Source: JADGHE01 sp035716025
GTDB taxonomy: Bacteria > Pseudomonadota > Alphaproteobacteria > Rhizobiales > Xanthobacteraceae
Reading direction: 5' to 3'
DNA length: 34,114 nt
Assembly (NCBI GenBank): GCA_035716025.1
Contig: DASTKH010000027.1
Span: forward strand, 1-34,114
This document shows, in pieces, positions 24,955 through 32,930 of this stretch; the stretch's first letter is position 1, and each line of letters begins with the position of its first letter. The notes under the pieces are model-generated. The model was not told where the DNA came from. It searched no databases and saw nothing but the letters and a program-made list of their open reading frames with translations. The translations under genes were made by a program, and so were the position numbers.

Positions 24955-25776
24955 ATGAATTACGCCTCACTGCTGGTGCACGTGGAGCTTGAGCCGTCGA
25001 ACGACGCGGTGCTGCGCGTGGCCGGCGGACTGGCCGCCTTCCTCGGATCGCGGGTCATCGGCGCCGCCGCGAATGATCCGGAGCCGCCCGCCTATGCGGA
25101 AGGAATTGTCGCGGCAGGGCTGGTCGCGCAGGACCGCCGGGCCATGGCCGGCAAGATGAATGCCGCGGAGCAACGTTTCCGGGCCGCGATGGCGGCCTGT
25201 TCGGTGCCGTGCGAGTGGCGGCAGGGCTTCGAGCGTCCGGCCGAGTTCGTCGCGCGCCACGGGCGCGCTGCCGATCTCCTGATCGCCGGCCTCGGCTGCT
25301 ACGGCGTTCTCGACGATCCCCGCTATGTGCTCGATCCGACCGAACTCGTGCTGAAGGCTGGCCGCCCGCTGCTTGTCGTTCCTCCCGAGGTTCAGGCGCT
25401 TTCGGCTCAGCGCATCGTCGTCGGCTGGAAAAATACGCGGGAGGCGCGCCGCGCGATCTGGGATGCCCTGCCGCTCCTGCGCACCGCCGCGCAGGTCGTG
25501 GTTGCGCATGTTTCGGAGGCCGACGAGGGCGATAACGAAGCCGCTCTGGACGACGTGGTCGCGTGGCTCGCACTTCATCAGGTTTCCGCATCGAAGCGGG
25601 TAGCCCGGTCCTTCAATGGGACCGGGGAGACTTTGACCGAGATCGTGGAGGACGAACGCGCCGATCTGCTCGTGGTCGGCGCTTATGGCCACAGCCGCGT
25701 CGGCGAATGGATCTGGGGCGGCGTGAGCCAAAAACTGCTGACATCCTCGGAAATCTGCTGTCTGTTCTCCCATTAG
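24955..25776 (+). CDS. Tandem-domain universal stress protein (UspA family)
   Basis: 273 residues with two Usp folds. Domain 1 (about 1-143) ends ADLLIAGLG...RPLLVVP and has a degenerate nucleotide loop. Domain 2 (about 150-273) has ADLLVVGAYGHSRVGEWIWGG, close to the ATP-binding G-2x-G-9x-G(S/T) pattern (Gly242, Gly245, Gly255) though Gly replaces the final Ser/Thr. The start ATG has GGAG seven bases upstream; a frame from 24898 would begin inside the FixK box. Usp proteins bind ATP/AMP and help survival during growth arrest. The 62-residue gene follows after 16 bases. Confidence 0.93.
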   Translation: MNYASLLVHVELEPSNDAVLRVAGGLAAFLGSRVIGAAANDPEPPAYAEGIVAAGLVAQDRRAMAGKMNAAEQRFRAAMAACSVPCEWRQGFERPAEFVARHGRAADLLIAGLGCYGVLDDPRYVLDPTELVLKAGRPLLVVPPEVQALSAQRIVVGWKNTREARRAIWDALPLLRTAAQVVVAHVSEADEGDNEAALDDVVAWLALHQVSASKRVARSFNGTGETLTEIVEDERADLLVVGAYGHSRVGEWIWGGVSQKLLTSSEICCLFSH

Positions 25777-25792
25777 CCGGCGCTGACCCACC

Positions 25793-25981
25793 ATGGAATG
25801 GCAGACCATCGCTACGGCGCCGACGGATCGGGACTTGCAGCTCGCCGTCATGGACAAGGAGGGCATGCACGCTCTCGTGTTTCCCTGCCGCCGCACGCCG
25901 GAGGGATGGGTAAACGCGCGAACGCGCGACCGCGTCGATATTCGTCCGACGCATTGGCGTCCGTGGAACGCGGAAAAGTAG
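25793..25981 (+). CDS. Small conserved hypothetical protein (62 residues)
   Basis: MEWQTIATAPTDRDLQLAVM opens a compact soluble protein rich in Trp, Arg and Asp. The opening WQTIATAP and closing RPTHWRPWN phrases are typical of a recurrent small-protein pattern in alphaproteobacteria. No catalytic motif or membrane segment is visible. It lies 16 bases after the universal stress protein gene on the same strand, so it probably shares the FixK-dependent transcript. The ribosome-binding site is weak. Function unknown. Confidence 0.75.
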   Translation: MEWQTIATAPTDRDLQLAVMDKEGMHALVFPCRRTPEGWVNARTRDRVDIRPTHWRPWNAEK

Positions 25982-26027
25982 AGGGCGATTTGCGGGCGGG
26001 CCGGGCGCGGTGCCGCAAACCCTGCGT

Positions 26028-26861
26028 TCAGTCCGAGGTGTTGCCCGTCAGCAGGACCGGAACTCTCAGGAGCGAGGCCGCCGCAGCGCCGATCGTGCGG
26101 TCGAGCCTCGTGCGTGACGCGACGATCAGGCGTTCATTGACGCCCGCCAGACGCGAGGCAATATCGGCCGGGCGCGCCCGCGCGACCTCGAATGGAATCT
26201 CCTCGACGGCCACCGGCATGAGGCTCCGCTCGGCGGCGCTTGCCGCGCGTTCCGCGTCCCGCGCGGGAGGGCTGAGGACGATCAACCGTTCGCCGGCCGC
26301 CGCCGCAATGGTCAGCGCGAGTTCGATGCTCGAATCGCCGGATTCCGCGGCAATCGCCACGACCGGGCCGCGCCTGCGGACGAGCGGTGCCGGCACGATC
26401 AGGACCGCGCCGGCGGTCTCGGCGGATTCCGGCAGCGGCGCAAGATGCGAGCACGCGAGTTCCACCGGGTCGACCGGTTCGACGAGAACGAGAACGTCGC
26501 CCGGCCGCAAGGTCCCGAACGCCGCCGCCGCGCTTTGCCTTGCGACCTCGAAATGCGTCTTCAGGCGCCGGCGGCCGAAAATGCCGAAAAATCGCCGCCG
26601 CAGCGCCTCGGCAGCGCCCTCCATTTCCTCTGCAAGCCGCGTCGCTTCGACCGGGGACCAGGCGGGGCCGATCGTGCGCAGCTCGCGCGCGAATGTATGT
26701 CCGGCCAGGGCGCGCAGACCGGGATCCTCGAAAAGCAGTCCCTGAATCTCAAGATGCAGCAGTTCGGCAAGCTCGCCGATCGCGTCCATGCGTTCGCGAT
26801 CGTGTCCGCCCTGCGATAGGGCGAGCACCATCCGGGTGAGGTCGAGGCGCCGGCCGCTCAT
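26028..26861 (-). CDS. Conserved hypothetical protein with Usp-like C-terminal domain, coupled to LonB-like protease
   Basis: 277 residues. The start ATG overlaps the stop of the protease gene (ATGA, 26858-26861); the frame is open further upstream but inside that gene. The N-terminal third is helical (LTRMVLALSQGGHDRERMDAI...LHLEIQGLLFEDPGL). The C-terminal two-thirds alternates strands and helices (GPVVAIAAESGDSSIELALTIAAA, ERLIVLSP, ERLIVASRTRLDRTIGAAAASLLRVPVLL), reminiscent of a universal-stress fold; the final segment resembles the Usp end in which DLIV...R...G...LLR..PVLV occurs. I cannot name the family. Translational coupling suggests work with the protease, perhaps as an adaptor; that is inference. 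Confidence 0.82.
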   Translation of the reverse strand: MSGRRLDLTRMVLALSQGGHDRERMDAIGELAELLHLEIQGLLFEDPGLRALAGHTFARELRTIGPAWSPVEATRLAEEMEGAAEALRRRFFGIFGRRRLKTHFEVARQSAAAAFGTLRPGDVLVLVEPVDPVELACSHLAPLPESAETAGAVLIVPAPLVRRRGPVVAIAAESGDSSIELALTIAAAAGERLIVLSPPARDAERAASAAERSLMPVAVEEIPFEVARARPADIASRLAGVNERLIVASRTRLDRTIGAAAASLLRVPVLLTGNTSD

Positions 26862-29350
26862 TTGGCGCCGGTCCCTGGGCTTGCCAGGCGATCGGAGGCG
26901 AACGCCTGCCGGACGTGCGCAAAGGCACGCAGCTTGTCTTCGACCAACCGGTTCACGCTGCCCGCCGGAAATGCGCCGTCGGGGTCGCGCGCGCCCGCGG
27001 GACGGCCGGTGAGCAGGGCGATGCCCTCGTCGATCGCCGAAACGGCATAGACGGCGAAGCGGCCGGCGGCGCAGGCTTCCACCACGTCGCCGCGCAGCAT
27101 CAGGTGCTGCACATTCGCCTTGGGGATGACGACGCCTTGTCGGCCGGTGAGCCCCCGCGCCCGGCAAATGTCGAAGAAGCCTTCGATCTTTTCGTTGACG
27201 CCGCCGATCGCCTGGATTTCCCCGTATTGGTTCACCGAGCCGGTCACCGCGAGATCCTGCCGCAGCGGACAATCGGAAAGCGCGGAGATCAGCGCATAGA
27301 GTTCCGCGGAAGACGCGCTGTCGCCCTCGACCCCCGCATAGGACTGCTCGAACACGAGGCTTGCGAACAGCGACATGGGAACGTCAAGTGCATAGCGGCC
27401 CGCGAGGAAACCCGAAAGAATGAGCACGCCTTTCGAATGGATCGGGCCGCCGAGTTCCACCTCGCGTTCGATATCCACGACCTTTCCGGTGCCCGGCCGG
27501 ATGCGGCACGAGATACGCGTGGGCCGGCCGAAACGGAACCCACCCAGCTCGATCACGCTCAGGCCGTTGATCTGGCCGATCCGTTCGCCGCTCGTCTCAA
27601 TGAGCGCCACATCCTGGAGGATTGATTCGCGCGCGCGGTCGCGCAGGCGCGACGCACGCCCCTCCTTGGCTTCAAGTGCCTTCTGCACGTCGGCGCGCGA
27701 CACGACCGCACGGCCGGACTCAGCAGCCCAGAAATCGGCCTCCGCCAGCAAGTCCTTCAAGGGGGCGATGCGCAGCGTGAGCTTGCCCGCGTGATCGGCG
27801 ATGCGGGATGCGTGTTCGACGACGAGCGCGACGGCCTCGCGGTCAAAGGGTCGTAGTTGCTCGCGCGCCACGATGGCGGCGAGCAGCCGCGCATGCACCT
27901 CCTCGCTTTCGCGGGAACGGTCGAGATCGTCCTCAAAATCGGCCAATACCTTGAAATAGTCGCCAACCTCGGGGTCGATCGCTGCGAGCAAATAGTAGAG
28001 TACCCGATCGCCGAACAGGATGACCTTGAGGTCCAGCGGGATCGGATCGGGTTCGAGCGAGACGGTGCTGGTCAGCCCGACGAAGCGGCTCACATCCTCG
28101 ATTTTGATTTCGCGCTGACGCAAGGCGCGTTTCAGCGCCGGCCAGCTGAACGGTTCCATGAGCAGGTTGCGAACATCGATGAGCAGGAAGCCGCCATTCG
28201 CCCGGTGAATGGCGCCGGCCTTGATCAGGCGGAAATTGGTGACCAGCACGCCGTGCAGCGAGACATATTCAATGCTGCCGGTAAGGTTCGCGAGCGTCGG
28301 GTGCGGCTCCTCGACGATCGGCAGCGCCGACGCGCCGGGCGTCTGCGAGACCACGACGTTCACTTCGTAGCGGTCGAGTGGATTGCCGATGCGCGGATCG
28401 GAGGGCTGCTCGTCCTCCGTCTTGCCGACGAAGATGCCGACATTTTCGACGACATCACTGCGCACGGCGTCGAGATGCTGGAGAATGCGGGGCAGGTCCG
28501 CAAAACGCGCCTTCGTCTCCTCGATCGACTGGCCGACGGCGAAATTGGCGGTCTCCCGGTTGAGCTTGCGGACTTCTTCGCGACGCTCCTTCTCCCATCC
28601 GGGAATTTGCATCACGATGTGCTCGAGCTCCTTTTCGAGGAGCGCGATCGTCTCCTGCGCCTCGCGCCGCTTCGGTTCCGGCCAGGCGTTGAATTCCTCC
28701 GGCGTGACCACCTGGCCGTTGGCGATCGGCGCGAGCGCAAACCCCATCGGGGTGCGGAGAATGGTGATATTCTTCTCCGCGGCCTTGTCCCGCAACGCCG
28801 AAAAGGCGCTCGCCTGCTTTGCCTGGAAACGCTGGTCGATGGCGGCCCGGCGCGTCTGATAGTCTTCGCTTTCGAAGACGGCCGGCAGCGCCGCCTTGAG
28901 ATCGTCGATGAATTCCCGCATCGCGTCGCGGAACTCGAGCGAGCGGCCGGGCGGAAGCGAGATCGCTGCGGGCTTGTTGGCCTCCTTGAAATTGTTGACA
29001 TAGACCCAATCGCAAGGCGGCGGCCGTCGCGGCTCGATCCGCCGCAGCAGCGCCTTGACGGCTCCTTGCATATGCGCATCGGGCGAGCCGATGACGAACA
29101 GGTTGAATCCCGGCTTCGCAATTCTCGTACCGAGAGCGATCGCCTCGCGGGCGCGCTGCTGCCCGACGAGCCCTTCGGGCGGCACGAGATCGGCGGTCGT
29201 GGCGAAAGAAAGCCGCGAAAGATCGGCGGGACGGTAGAGCCGCTCCGGGGTAAGCGGCTCCGCGCCCGCGGTCGGAAAATCCGTGCGCTCTTCGGCCGCG
29301 GCGGGCACGCCGTCGAGATTGCGGTCGTAATCCATGCGTGCGTCCGGCAT
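26858..29350 (-). CDS. LonB-like (COG1067) serine protease with degenerate N-terminal nucleotide site
   Basis: 830 residues. The C-terminal Lon-type protease domain (about 590-790) has Ser678 in EGDSASSAE and Lys721 in GGVNEKIEG; their 43-residue spacing equals that of E. coli Lon (Ser679/Lys722). The N-terminal AAA-like region begins LVGQQRAREAIALG, but the Walker A position reads VIGSPDAHMQG (87-96) with no GK(S/T), so nucleotide use there is doubtful, as in other COG1067 members such as YcbZ. A helical insert (about 140-310) and a substrate-channel phrase HRANGGFLLIDVRNLL follow. The start ATG at 29350 was preferred over ATG 29335. A FixK-type box lies 85.5 bases upstream. Likely role: removing damaged proteins at low oxygen. 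Confidence 0.92.
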   Translation of the reverse strand: MPDARMDYDRNLDGVPAAAEERTDFPTAGAEPLTPERLYRPADLSRLSFATTADLVPPEGLVGQQRAREAIALGTRIAKPGFNLFVIGSPDAHMQGAVKALLRRIEPRRPPPCDWVYVNNFKEANKPAAISLPPGRSLEFRDAMREFIDDLKAALPAVFESEDYQTRRAAIDQRFQAKQASAFSALRDKAAEKNITILRTPMGFALAPIANGQVVTPEEFNAWPEPKRREAQETIALLEKELEHIVMQIPGWEKERREEVRKLNRETANFAVGQSIEETKARFADLPRILQHLDAVRSDVVENVGIFVGKTEDEQPSDPRIGNPLDRYEVNVVVSQTPGASALPIVEEPHPTLANLTGSIEYVSLHGVLVTNFRLIKAGAIHRANGGFLLIDVRNLLMEPFSWPALKRALRQREIKIEDVSRFVGLTSTVSLEPDPIPLDLKVILFGDRVLYYLLAAIDPEVGDYFKVLADFEDDLDRSRESEEVHARLLAAIVAREQLRPFDREAVALVVEHASRIADHAGKLTLRIAPLKDLLAEADFWAAESGRAVVSRADVQKALEAKEGRASRLRDRARESILQDVALIETSGERIGQINGLSVIELGGFRFGRPTRISCRIRPGTGKVVDIEREVELGGPIHSKGVLILSGFLAGRYALDVPMSLFASLVFEQSYAGVEGDSASSAELYALISALSDCPLRQDLAVTGSVNQYGEIQAIGGVNEKIEGFFDICRARGLTGRQGVVIPKANVQHLMLRGDVVEACAAGRFAVYAVSAIDEGIALLTGRPAGARDPDGAFPAGSVNRLVEDKLRAFAHVRQAFASDRLASPGTGAK

Positions 29351-29428
29351 TGGCGCTCTTTTCCGTGCTCGCTGGCGTTGCGGAATCCTGCAGCACGGCA
29401 AGGCTAATTCGTGATGTTGCGCGAGATG

Positions 29429-29442
29429 TTGATGCAGGTCAA
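29429..29442. promoter_or_regulatory. FixK/FNR-type box between divergent LonB-like protease and permease genes
   Basis: TTGAT-GCAG-GTCAA, nine of ten arm positions. The centre is 85.5 bases from the protease ATG (29350) and 66.5 from the permease ATG (29502). Being symmetric, it could activate both. Confidence 0.8.
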
Positions 29443-29501
29443 AGAGCCGGTGCGGCCGGGGACGTAGCGGTAGCGACCTTTCGCGGAGCAAAGAGCCGGC
29501 C

Positions 29502-30731
29502 ATGCACGTTCCCGCAGGCGCTCACGCCGCCGGCTCTCTGCGCCGGCGGCTGGGGCTCACACTCCTTGTTCTCTACGGTACCGGAATTACCGTCGGGGCC
29601 GGCATCTATGTTCTCATCGGAGCCGTCGCCGGGCATGCCGGCGTTCATACGCCTTGGGCGTTCGTGCTGGCCGCGCTGGTGATGGGACTGACGGTCGCTT
29701 CCTATGCGGAGCTGACGACCCGCTACCCAACGAGCGCGGGGGAGGCCGCTTATGTGCGGGCCGGATTGCGCTCGCGCTGGCTTGCGCGCGCGACGGGCCT
29801 TGTCACGATCGTCATCGGCGTCGTGTCGTCCTCGGCCGTGGCGCTCGGGGCCGCCGGCTATATCGGCCAATTCGTCCCGCTTTCGCGGGATTTGATTGCG
29901 CTGATCGTGCTGCTGGTGCTCGGGGCGGTCGCGGCCTGGGGGATTCTCGAATCGGTGCTGCTCGCGAGTCTTTTTACGCTCGTCGAGGTCGGCGGACTGC
30001 TTGCGATCATTGCGGCGGCGGGCTTGAGCCACGGCGTCGGCGTTTTCGCGCTTCCCCCGGCCCCGCCGCCCGACGCAGCGGCCCTTTCGGGGATCGCGTT
30101 CGCGAGCCTGCTTGCCTTCTTCGCGTTCATCGGCTTCGAAGACCTTGCCAATGTGGTGGAGGAGGCAAAGGCGCCGCATCGCGACATCCCCTGGGCCATG
30201 GCGCTGACGCTTCTCGTCTCGACCCTCTTGTATGTGGCGGTCGCGGTCGTTGCGGTGAATGCGGTCCCACTCGCGGATCTCGCGGGATCGCCGGCGCCGC
30301 TAAGCCTGCTGTTTCAGCGGGTGGCGGGCACCGATCCGGCGCTCATCAGTGCAATCGCCGTCGTCGCGACCTTCAACACGGTTCTTGCCCAGCTCACCAT
30401 GGCGGCGCGCGTCGTCTACGGCATGGCCCGACAGGGCGATCTGCCGGCGCGCGCCGGCCACGTGCATCCGCGCACTGCGACGCCGGTGCTCGCTACGGCG
30501 CTTGTCGTCGGATGGGCCGGCATGCTGGCGGTGCTCGTGCCCTTGGAGCCGCTGGCGGCCGGCACGTCGCTTGCCACACTCGGAGTCTTCGCCATGGTGA
30601 ACCTCGCGCTTGCACGGATTCACCGCCGCAAGACGCCGCCGCCCGCGTCGGGCGTCCGCGTTCCGCGCTGGGTGCCGGTGCTCGGCTTTGCGACCTGCGT
30701 GGCGATGATCGCGGCCTCGCTCGTCTTGTAA
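29502..30731 (+). CDS. APC-superfamily amino-acid permease
   Basis: 409-residue integral membrane transporter with about eleven hydrophobic helices. The first helix carries GTGITVGAGIYVLIG, the APC unwound-helix substrate motif. FAFIGFEDLANVVEEAKAPHRDIPWAM is the conserved helix 6 and following loop. MARQGDLPARAGHVHPRTATPV matches the helix 8-9 loop. It is somewhat shorter than the usual 450-500 residues because the C-terminal end is brief. Substrate is unknown; amino-acid or polyamine uptake, or exchange, fits the family. It is divergent from the protease gene with a FixK-type box between. Confidence 0.9.
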   Translation: MHVPAGAHAAGSLRRRLGLTLLVLYGTGITVGAGIYVLIGAVAGHAGVHTPWAFVLAALVMGLTVASYAELTTRYPTSAGEAAYVRAGLRSRWLARATGLVTIVIGVVSSSAVALGAAGYIGQFVPLSRDLIALIVLLVLGAVAAWGILESVLLASLFTLVEVGGLLAIIAAAGLSHGVGVFALPPAPPPDAAALSGIAFASLLAFFAFIGFEDLANVVEEAKAPHRDIPWAMALTLLVSTLLYVAVAVVAVNAVPLADLAGSPAPLSLLFQRVAGTDPALISAIAVVATFNTVLAQLTMAARVVYGMARQGDLPARAGHVHPRTATPVLATALVVGWAGMLAVLVPLEPLAAGTSLATLGVFAMVNLALARIHRRKTPPPASGVRVPRWVPVLGFATCVAMIAASLVL

Positions 30732-30771
30732 GCGGGGCGGCCGCCGGCGCGCCTTGTCGTTGCGTCGCGTC

Positions 30772-31755
30772 TCAGCTCTTCGTCAGCCCGGCGAGGGCGG
30801 CCGCCTCGCGGGAGCGGGCATATTCGGTCTTCAAAAAGGCCGCGAAGCCCCGCGAGGTCATCTGTTCCGACGTCGCCATGTCGGTGCCGAGCTTCTTGAA
30901 CTTGGCGACGGTCTCGGCGACGGCGAGCGCCTTGCCGAGCGCTTGTTCGAGCTTGGCGACCGCCTCGGCCGGAGTCTTGGCCGGAGCGAGCACACCCACA
31001 TAGCTCGCGGCGGTGAAATCTTTGACGCCGGCCTCGATCATCGTGGGAATGTCGTCGGCGAGCTCGGAGCGCTTCGGCGCCGCGGTGGCGAGGATGCGGG
31101 ACTTGCCGCCCTGGTGCAGCGGCAGAACCGTGGAGAACTCGACCATCGCGCCCTGGATCGCGCCGCCGATCAGGTCCGGCAGCAGCGCGCCGCCGCCGCG
31201 ATAGGGGACGTGCACCAATTTGGCGCCGGTTGCGGCATTGAAGCGCGCCAGCGTCAGATGCGTGGCGCTCCCGACGCCGGCCGTGCCGATGCCGATCTGC
31301 TGCTTGTGCGACAGCGCGACGACCTCTTCGAGCGTCTTGGCGGACACCGACGGATGCACCGCGAGCGCGTGCGCCACGAGACTCGTGAGCCCGATCGGGG
31401 TGAAATCCGTCATCGGGTCGTAGCCAAGCTTTGCCTGTACGAAGGGATTGACGGTGAGCGGCCCGTTCGAACCGGTCAGGAGCGTGTAGCCGTCCGGTTC
31501 CGCGCGCGCGACCGCTTCCGCTCCGATGCTGCCGCCGGCGCCTGCGCGGTTTTCCACCACGATCGGCTGCCCGAGCACGGCCGCCATGCCGTCGGCCGTC
31601 AGCCGCGCCACCGTGTCGGCGTTCCCGCCCGCCGCAAACGGGACGATCAGGCGGATCGGACGATCGGGATAGGTGGCGAAGGCCGGGCGCGCGAAAACAG
31701 CGGCGGCGGGCGTTGCGGCAAGCGCGCAGAGAAGCGTGCGGCGAGAGAGCGGCAT
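30772..31755 (-). CDS. Tripartite tricarboxylate transporter substrate-binding protein (TctC/Bug family)
   Basis: 327 residues. A signal peptide with a twin arginine (SRRTLL, 4-9) ends near ARPAFA (22-27). The mature protein opens with the Bug-family hallmark YPDRPIRLIVPFAAGGNADTVAR. Further conserved phrases are GQPIVVENRAGAGGSIGAEAVA and VHVPYRGGGALLPDLIGG. The start ATG at 31755 follows GGGAGG; the frame runs to 32301 but inside another gene. No TctA/TctB membrane genes are in the window, the usual orphan situation for Bug proteins. Ligands are typically small carboxylates. It converges with the permease gene. Confidence 0.93.
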   Translation of the reverse strand: MPLSRRTLLCALAATPAAAVFARPAFATYPDRPIRLIVPFAAGGNADTVARLTADGMAAVLGQPIVVENRAGAGGSIGAEAVARAEPDGYTLLTGSNGPLTVNPFVQAKLGYDPMTDFTPIGLTSLVAHALAVHPSVSAKTLEEVVALSHKQQIGIGTAGVGSATHLTLARFNAATGAKLVHVPYRGGGALLPDLIGGAIQGAMVEFSTVLPLHQGGKSRILATAAPKRSELADDIPTMIEAGVKDFTAASYVGVLAPAKTPAEAVAKLEQALGKALAVAETVAKFKKLGTDMATSEQMTSRGFAAFLKTEYARSREAAALAGLTKS

Positions 31756-32023
31756 GATGTTCCTCCCCTGAATTATCGCGTTCTCGAATTGATCGTAGCG
31801 CGGGCGGTGCGGCCGTGAAAAGAACCCGTTACGGAGTGAGGGGCGACATCTGCCCCACGGCGGTGGGAAGAGGTCGCTATGGCAAAGCCCGAGAGGCGGT
31901 GAGGATGAAAATTCACTGGCACTTCGGACGCGGTGCACCGCTTCGCTGTGTGGCGTGCTGCGCCGCGCCCGGGGCACGCGGAGGCGGACGCGCCGAGGAC
32001 GCGGGAAGGGCGGCGTCCAGGGA
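31756..32023. other. Intergenic region between alpha/beta hydrolase and TctC-type genes
   Basis: 268 bases with no convincing gene. It includes the TctC ribosome-binding site, an inverted repeat GGGGC-N7-GCCCC (31840-31856), and a possible 40-codon plus-strand frame from 31905 (MKIHWHFGRGAPLRC...) with no supporting evidence beyond GAGG near its ATG. A cobalamin-riboswitch reading was tested and rejected. Confidence 0.5.
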
Positions 32024-32860
32024 CTAGAGAGCCTCAGCGCGCGCGACGAGGCGCGCCACCATCTCGCTTGCCGGATCGGACAACGGGTGGAGCACGGTGA
32101 AGTGGTCGGCACCCGGGACTTCCGCGTGCCGTACATCCACGCCTCGCGCGGCCCATGTCTCGGCGAGGGCGCGGCTCTGCCGGCGGAACTCGCTGCTTTC
32201 GCCGGCTCCGACCACGACATCGAAACTGCGGCCGGCAGCAATGGGCCAACGAACCGGCGAAAGCCTTTCCGCCTCTTGGGGCGCAAGGCGCAGATCAGCA
32301 TTGAGCGAGGTGTTCAGGAGCGGGGCAAGATCGAAAATGCCCGAGACGGCAAGGCCGGAGCCGACGAGATCGTCCGGCGCGCCGCTCTCGACCGCCCCCC
32401 ATTCGCTCGCCACCAGGCAGGCGGCAAGATGTCCGCCGGCCGAATGGCCGATCGTGAGCATGCGTTGCCCGTAGCGCCACCAGAGAAAGAGGCAAGCCTG
32501 GCGCACCTGCCGCACGATGTCGCCGAGCCGTACCCGCGGGCAAAGGTCATAGCCGATCACCGCCACGGCGACCCCGTGAGCGTTGAGCCCGCGCGCCATA
32601 TGGCTGAAGGTGGACGGCGCGCCCGTGCGCCAGTCTTCGCCAGGGACCAAGACCGCGAGCGCCGCGCCGTCGCCGGAGGCGGGCCGGAAGAGATCGACGA
32701 TCTGCCGCTCCGTCGTTCCGTAGGAAAGGCCGAGCTCGGCGCGTCCGGCGCGCCGCGCCTCGCCCCGATAGGCCATTGCTTCGCGGTCCCAGCGGTCGAC
32801 GATGGCGGCGGCCTCGGGAACGCGCGTGCAATTGTTGTATTCGGCCTCGTAGTCGATCAT
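32024..32860 (-). CDS. Alpha/beta hydrolase, formamidase/esterase-like, with altered HGG motif
   Basis: 278 residues. The nucleophile elbow GHSAGGH gives Ser140, and His253 in GADHF is the catalytic His; Glu/Asp near 221-224 (GAGESSEF) is the acid candidate. Overall it resembles N-formylkynurenine-formamidase-like hydrolases (conserved FSHMARGLNAHGVAVAV...YDLCP). At the oxyanion-hole position, where relatives read HGGYW, this protein reads PGEDW (73-77), losing the His and second Gly. Activity may therefore be altered. It is divergent from mtnA, with a 70-base gap, and precedes the TctC-type gene on the same strand. Confidence 0.88.
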   Translation of the reverse strand: MIDYEAEYNNCTRVPEAAAIVDRWDREAMAYRGEARRAGRAELGLSYGTTERQIVDLFRPASGDGAALAVLVPGEDWRTGAPSTFSHMARGLNAHGVAVAVIGYDLCPRVRLGDIVRQVRQACLFLWWRYGQRMLTIGHSAGGHLAACLVASEWGAVESGAPDDLVGSGLAVSGIFDLAPLLNTSLNADLRLAPQEAERLSPVRWPIAAGRSFDVVVGAGESSEFRRQSRALAETWAARGVDVRHAEVPGADHFTVLHPLSDPASEMVARLVARAEAL

Positions 32861-32930
32861 CGTCGGGCCCTAGCAAAGTCTGCGTGATCCGCCGCCTTGC
32901 GGCAAGCGCGATTCGGAAAGGAAGTGCGGC

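Noticed and set aside
31810..31925. Cobalamin-riboswitch-like stretch (GAAAAG..., GGTGGGAAGAGG, AAGCCCGAGAGG)
   Set aside because: The conserved CGCAACTGTA-type core is absent and the downstream plus-strand gene is convergent and distant.
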